Shown: one piece after another, positions 6,411 to 9,609 of the stretch
Numbering within the stretch: position 1 is the first letter of the stretch
How the letters are laid out: each line of letters starts with the position of its first letter
Assembly: GCA_964457725.1 (NCBI GenBank)
Contig: CAYWGQ010000147.1
Span: 1-9,609 of the forward strand
Direction: 5' to 3'
DNA from: FEN-1219 sp964457725
GTDB taxonomy: Bacteria > Pseudomonadota > Gammaproteobacteria > Steroidobacterales > Rariloculaceae
Length of the DNA: 9,609 bases
Notes under the pieces: generated by a model
Seen by the model: only the letters and a program-made list of their open reading frames with translations
Told to the model about the DNA's origin: nothing
Databases searched by the model: none
Position numbers and translations under genes: made by a program

Positions 6411-6456
6411 GTCACAAACTATGCAATCGGTCGCCGAGATGTGAAAAGTTTGTGAC
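6411..6456. promoter_or_regulatory. Perfect 10-bp inverted repeat in divergent promoter region (candidate operator)
   Basis: GTCACAAACT (6411-6420) and AGTTTGTGAC (6447-6456) are exact reverse complements separated by 26 bases, in the 191-bp region between the divergent chimeric regulator and the TonB-dependent receptor. The right arm also forms part of a direct repeat, TGTGA at 6440-6444 and 6451-6455. The 11-bp step is typical of OmpR-family binding sites. A two-site operator serving both promoters is the likeliest reading. The cognate regulator is probably the two-component regulator whose DNA-binding domain is now missing, or a paralogue elsewhere. I could not assign -35 and -10 boxes with confidence. 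Confidence 0.55.
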
Positions 6457-6566
6457 CACCCCATCTTAGTTCGGATCGGCAACGTCTACGTCGCGCTTCG
6501 GTGACAACGTTCTCATGTGCTGCGGGGTAGCATGGCGAAGACCTGAACTTACAGGAGTGAGGTGCT

Positions 6567-8963
6567 ATGCCTTTCCGCCGATGCGTGCTCCGTTTGACCG
6601 CTGTCACGATCGTCGTGTCGATCGGCGCTGCTACGACGGCCTATGCCGATACCGGCAACATCAGCGTAGCAGTCACGAGAGAAAACGGCCGTCCGCTGGC
6701 GGGTGTTCAAGTCGTCGTTGAATCTCGCGATGGCGACATCCATGAAGCTACCGGAGACGCAGCCGGCCGTGTCTCTCTGGACGAGCTAGAGACCGGACTC
6801 TATCGACTCACCGCGTCCCGAGAGGGGTACGTAAGTGTCGTTGAACCCAGTCTGAGAGTAGTGCGCGACAAGACGATCGAGGTCCGGCTGCGAATGCGCG
6901 CCGCGAACGAAGGTATCGAAGAGGTGGTCGTGGTCGCCGAGGCAGTCCGAACGGATCCGTATGGGGCCGTTAGCGACACCTTTCTGGATCGAGAGCACCT
7001 TCGAACCGCAGCCGGTAGCGGCTCCGATGTGCTGCGTGCGCTCGACGGTCTGCCCGGACTAGTCTCGAGTGGAGAGTTCGCGAGTTTTACGGTGCGAGGG
7101 CGCGGCCCTAGGGATAATCTGATCCTGGTAGATGATATTCCGTACGACAAGGTAGTCCACTTCGATGAGTCGCTCGGCGAGCAGGAAGACATCACCGGCG
7201 GCGGTCGCTTCTCGATTTTTCCGCCCACCCTGATCGAAGGCGCGGCATTCTCGCCGGGCGGTTGGAGCGCGGCGTACGGCGGGCGCAACGGCTCGCTGTT
7301 GAAGCTCGATGTCGCTCGCGGCAACCCGAGCCCGTCTGCCAGCTTACGTATCGATCTGGCGGGCCTCGAGATGATCTATGACGGCCCCAGCGGCTTCCAT
7401 GACGATACATCGCTGATCTTTACGGCCAGGCGATTCGATTTCGGCCAGCTGTTCGAAGCTATCGGCGAAGAAGATATCGGCGATTCCGTCATGACGGACG
7501 TGATTCTGAAGACGCATACGCAGCTGAGCTCGAGCAACGAGCTCGAGTTCCTACTGCTTTATACGCCGGAGACCAACGATCGGGATGTCACCCACGTGCT
7601 GGCATCAGAGGATTTCCAAGACCGCGAGCTGATCGACACCGAGCAAGACAGCGCATTGTTCGGCGTAACGTGGAGGCGATTCTTCGGCGACGATGGCCGA
7701 TGGGAGAATCGCTTCTACTTTCGGGAGACCGACAAGCTCAGCCGCGAGGGCGAGGCCTTCCCCGATTCGGTGCCGATGATTCTCCCGCCTGATCTGGTAC
7801 CGGTTCGCGAAGACACCCTCACCCTCGAAGAGCAGGAAGCCGAGATCGGCTGGCGCAGCGATTTATCGACCAGCAATCGGTGGGGGGTGTTTTCTGCGGG
7901 CCTGCGCGTCTCCGAGGTCGATTTGGAGCTCGCCACGACCCTCGCGGGTGATTGGATTCGTTACGGGTATGACAGCGACGACTTTAGACCGGATCCCGCA
8001 CAGCGTTTTATCGTCCTGACTCCTGCCGATACGAACTCCGCGTTTGCGCGCAACGAGCTGCAGTACGCAGCGTACCTGGAGCAGGTCTTCGAGGCGGGCC
8101 GGTGGGATGTCCGAACCGGTATCCGGTACGACCACGACGGCTTTTCCGACGATGACTATGTGTCTCCGCGGATAGCTGCAAACTACAGACTCTCGCCGAC
8201 GGCGCGCATATCGTTCACGGCGGGCACGTTCTACCAGTCACCCCGCTTTCTGGACCGCGCAGCGGATCCGGCGAATTTCGGCCTAGCGAACGAAAGAACG
8301 AACCACGTCAGCTTGGGAATCAATCGTCGATTCGGCAGAAACTGGGACGTGCTCGTCGAGGCCTACTACCAACAACTCCGCGACCTCGTCACTGAGCCGG
8401 ACGCGGTAACCGGGCTCGCTACCAATGACGGCGAAGGTACGTCGTATGGCCTAGATCTCGTAGTCAATAGGGGATTTGCCAACGGATGGTCGGCAAACGC
8501 AGTCTATTCCTACAATCACGCAACGCTCGATGACAACGACGGTAACGGAGAATACGACGCGCCTTTCAACTACGAGCACCTTCTCAGTATCGGCGCAACA
8601 TGGGAGATCAACGAGCGTTGGCTAGCAGGCTTCCGATGGAAGTACGCGACCGGCCGACCTCGCGACGACTTCATCATCCACGATGATGTGCTTGCGGGTA
8701 TCGGTGGGCCGCTTCGCTTCTCGCAAGAGTTCATTTCTAACGGGACGCTGCGCTGGGACGACTTCCACGAGTTGAACGTCCGCGTGGACTATCGCCGCCC
8801 GCTCGGCCCCGTCGATTTCATTGCGTTTCTAGACGTTTTAAATATATACGGGGCATCCCCTCCGGACGAACGCGAGTTCAATCCGGTCACGGGCGTGCTG
8901 AAGCGCGATGATGGAGAGGCAACTCCGCTGATCGGTATTCGCTTCGAGAAGACGTGGCGATGA
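6567..8963 (+). CDS. TonB-dependent outer-membrane receptor with N-terminal carboxypeptidase-regulatory-like domain
   Basis: The product is 798 residues. Residues 1-27 are a signal peptide with an AYA-D cleavage site. Residues 29-110 form a carboxypeptidase-regulatory-like beta-sandwich (GRPLAGVQVVVES, GLYRLTASREGYVSV). A TonB-box-like IEEVVVVA (117-124) follows. Residues ~135-250 are the plug, with LRALDGLPGLVSSGEFASFTVRG split by position, then NLILVDDIPYDKV and a Gly-rich AAYGGRNGSLLKL. The rest, ~255-798, is a beta-barrel with alternating polar/aromatic strands and Asp-rich loops (DDNDGNGEYDAPFNYEHLL). It would import a large or scarce substrate using TonB-ExbBD energy; the substrate cannot be read from sequence. 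ATG 6567 has AGGAG nine bases upstream. The last residues are Trp-Arg rather than the usual terminal aromatic of outer-membrane proteins. Upstream is a divergent, damaged two-component regulator; downstream is a secreted protein resembling a glycosidase. Confidence 0.92.
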   Translation: MPFRRCVLRLTAVTIVVSIGAATTAYADTGNISVAVTRENGRPLAGVQVVVESRDGDIHEATGDAAGRVSLDELETGLYRLTASREGYVSVVEPSLRVVRDKTIEVRLRMRAANEGIEEVVVVAEAVRTDPYGAVSDTFLDREHLRTAAGSGSDVLRALDGLPGLVSSGEFASFTVRGRGPRDNLILVDDIPYDKVVHFDESLGEQEDITGGGRFSIFPPTLIEGAAFSPGGWSAAYGGRNGSLLKLDVARGNPSPSASLRIDLAGLEMIYDGPSGFHDDTSLIFTARRFDFGQLFEAIGEEDIGDSVMTDVILKTHTQLSSSNELEFLLLYTPETNDRDVTHVLASEDFQDRELIDTEQDSALFGVTWRRFFGDDGRWENRFYFRETDKLSREGEAFPDSVPMILPPDLVPVREDTLTLEEQEAEIGWRSDLSTSNRWGVFSAGLRVSEVDLELATTLAGDWIRYGYDSDDFRPDPAQRFIVLTPADTNSAFARNELQYAAYLEQVFEAGRWDVRTGIRYDHDGFSDDDYVSPRIAANYRLSPTARISFTAGTFYQSPRFLDRAADPANFGLANERTNHVSLGINRRFGRNWDVLVEAYYQQLRDLVTEPDAVTGLATNDGEGTSYGLDLVVNRGFANGWSANAVYSYNHATLDDNDGNGEYDAPFNYEHLLSIGATWEINERWLAGFRWKYATGRPRDDFIIHDDVLAGIGGPLRFSQEFISNGTLRWDDFHELNVRVDYRRPLGPVDFIAFLDVLNIYGASPPDEREFNPVTGVLKRDDGEATPLIGIRFEKTWR

Positions 8964-9445
8964 TACTTGCGTGATGGCTGGAATCGACGGCCGAACGGAG
9001 ATAGGCCCTAAGTCCTAGAGCGCTGGTCGGGTATCGGGACTAGTCTAGTTGGCTGGAAGGCGCCGCGGATGGCGTGCGGCGCCGCCGCGTTCGAACGACA
9101 ACGAACAACGGGAACGACGACTATGCGGGAAGCGTCGTCGATATCGCTCGGCCGCCGATCTTCCGGCGTCCCGCTTCCGCGACTAAGCATCGATTCCGCG
9201 ACGGATCGACGGCTCGCTACGACCAAATCACGCACCGGCGCCGTCATCAGTGAAGAGTCGGCCGCGGTCGGGATCGGCCGGCGGCGTTACGCCGACTGCA
9301 TCTCGAGCCCGCCAAGATGCCGTGGGTCGATACGAAGCGCGCGGCGCGACGTTCCGCGCGGCCTCGAGGGACGGGAGCGGCGGCGAGACATTCCGCGGCT
9401 GCGGCCGCTTCTCGTGACGGTGCGCGTTAATCAAGGAGGGATCCC
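8964..9445. other. Gene-free stretch between the receptor and the secreted-protein gene
   Basis: About 480 bases with no gene I can support. Frames on both strands (minus 9008-9247, plus from 9069, minus 9228-9467) are Arg/Ser-rich and unlike known proteins. The stretch holds a GC-rich hairpin (9059-9083), an 11-base palindrome ACTAGTCTAGT (9039-9049), and the leader of the next gene with AAGGAGGG just before its ATG. A promoter for that gene is expected here but I could not pick one out. Confidence 0.5.
9059..9083 (+). other. GC-rich hairpin downstream of the receptor gene
   Basis: GGCGCCGC (9059-9066) and GCGGCGCC (9076-9083) are a perfect 8-bp stem with a 9-base loop, 96 bases after the receptor stop. 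There is no following T tract, so it is not a standard intrinsic terminator. It could stabilise the mRNA end or help Rho-dependent termination. Confidence 0.4.
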
Positions 9446-9609
9446 ATGTTGGCACGAAGATTTCCAAGCGCGCTCGCGCAAGTCGTGTCCATTGCCCTTG
9501 CTTACAGTGTTCTCGGACACGCGGCGCTCGCTCAGGACGCAGACGATCCGGACCGTCGAGCGGCCGCCACCGAAGCGCAGATGACCGACGACGAACGCTT
9601 CGACATGAT
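9446..9609 (+). CDS. Secreted protein, probable family 3 glycoside hydrolase (partial, N-terminus only)
   Basis: ATG 9446 has AAGGAGGG five bases upstream. The first 54 residues are visible before the right edge. Residues 1-~29 form a signal peptide: MLARRF, a hydrophobic core, then AALA with predicted cleavage before QDADD. The mature start DPDRRAAATEAQMTDDERFDM resembles the opening helix of secreted GH3 beta-glucosidase-like enzymes, where an 'AT..MT.DE(R/K)' motif precedes the catalytic barrel. GH3 enzymes cleave terminal beta-linked sugars in the periplasm. The match rests on about 20 residues, so family assignment is tentative; export is well supported. Its position after a TonB-dependent receptor would suit a glycan-use locus, but a 480-base gap argues for a separate promoter. 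Confidence 0.6.
   Translation, partial: MLARRFPSALAQVVSIALAYSVLGHAALAQDADDPDRRAAATEAQMTDDERFDM

Noticed and set aside
9012..9030. AGCGCT-centred site as a LacI-family operator for the downstream gene
   Set aside because: Flanks are not symmetric beyond the six-base core, so it is not supportable.
9069..9584. Plus-strand 171-codon frame overlapping the secreted-protein start
   Set aside because: Arg/Ser-rich with no ribosome site or family resemblance. The frame from 9446 has a strong Shine-Dalgarno and a signal peptide.

Overview
The window is GC-rich DNA from a Gram-negative bacterium. The evidence for Gram-negative is a TonB-dependent outer-membrane receptor with a signal peptide. Strong Shine-Dalgarno sites and the gene content point to a proteobacterium, perhaps a gammaproteobacterium, but no lineage marker such as rRNA is present and the placement is an inference. 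I see no tRNA, rRNA, CRISPR array, insertion sequence or phage gene.

Layout, left to right. At 1-2029 two minus-strand genes run toward the left edge: an Old Yellow Enzyme of the YqjM/XenA class (917-2029) and, 75 bp downstream, a Na+/H+ antiporter NhaA with a DsbA-like CPHC thioredoxin domain fused to its N-terminus (841 to beyond the left edge). At 2030-3197 lies a gene-poor stretch. It holds a convincing intrinsic terminator on the plus strand with no gene in front of it, a short reading frame resembling the start of a DUF4397-type lipoprotein, and an unrecognised minus-strand frame. At 3198-4256 is a five-helix YIP1-family membrane protein with a long charged tail. It converges on a cysteine synthase-glutaredoxin fusion (4301-5788, minus).

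At 5953-6375 (minus) is a 140-codon chimera. Its first ~100 residues are a response-regulator receiver domain. Its last ~40 look like the extreme C-terminus of a sensor histidine kinase. The simplest reading is that one in-frame deletion collapsed a two-component operon. It is divergent from a large TonB-dependent receptor (6567-8963, plus), and the shared upstream region carries a perfect 10-bp inverted repeat that may be the old operator. After a gene-free ~480 bp the right edge cuts a secreted protein (from 9446) whose mature N-terminus resembles family 3 glycoside hydrolases.

How the genes may work together (inference). The left half has a thiol/flavin redox flavour: OYE, a redox-tagged NhaA, and cysteine synthesis joined to glutaredoxin. 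The right half looks like a nutrient-uptake module: a receptor, a possible glycosidase, and the remains of their regulator. The clearest oddities are the regulator-kinase chimera, the two separate thioredoxin-fold fusions, and the orphan terminator.
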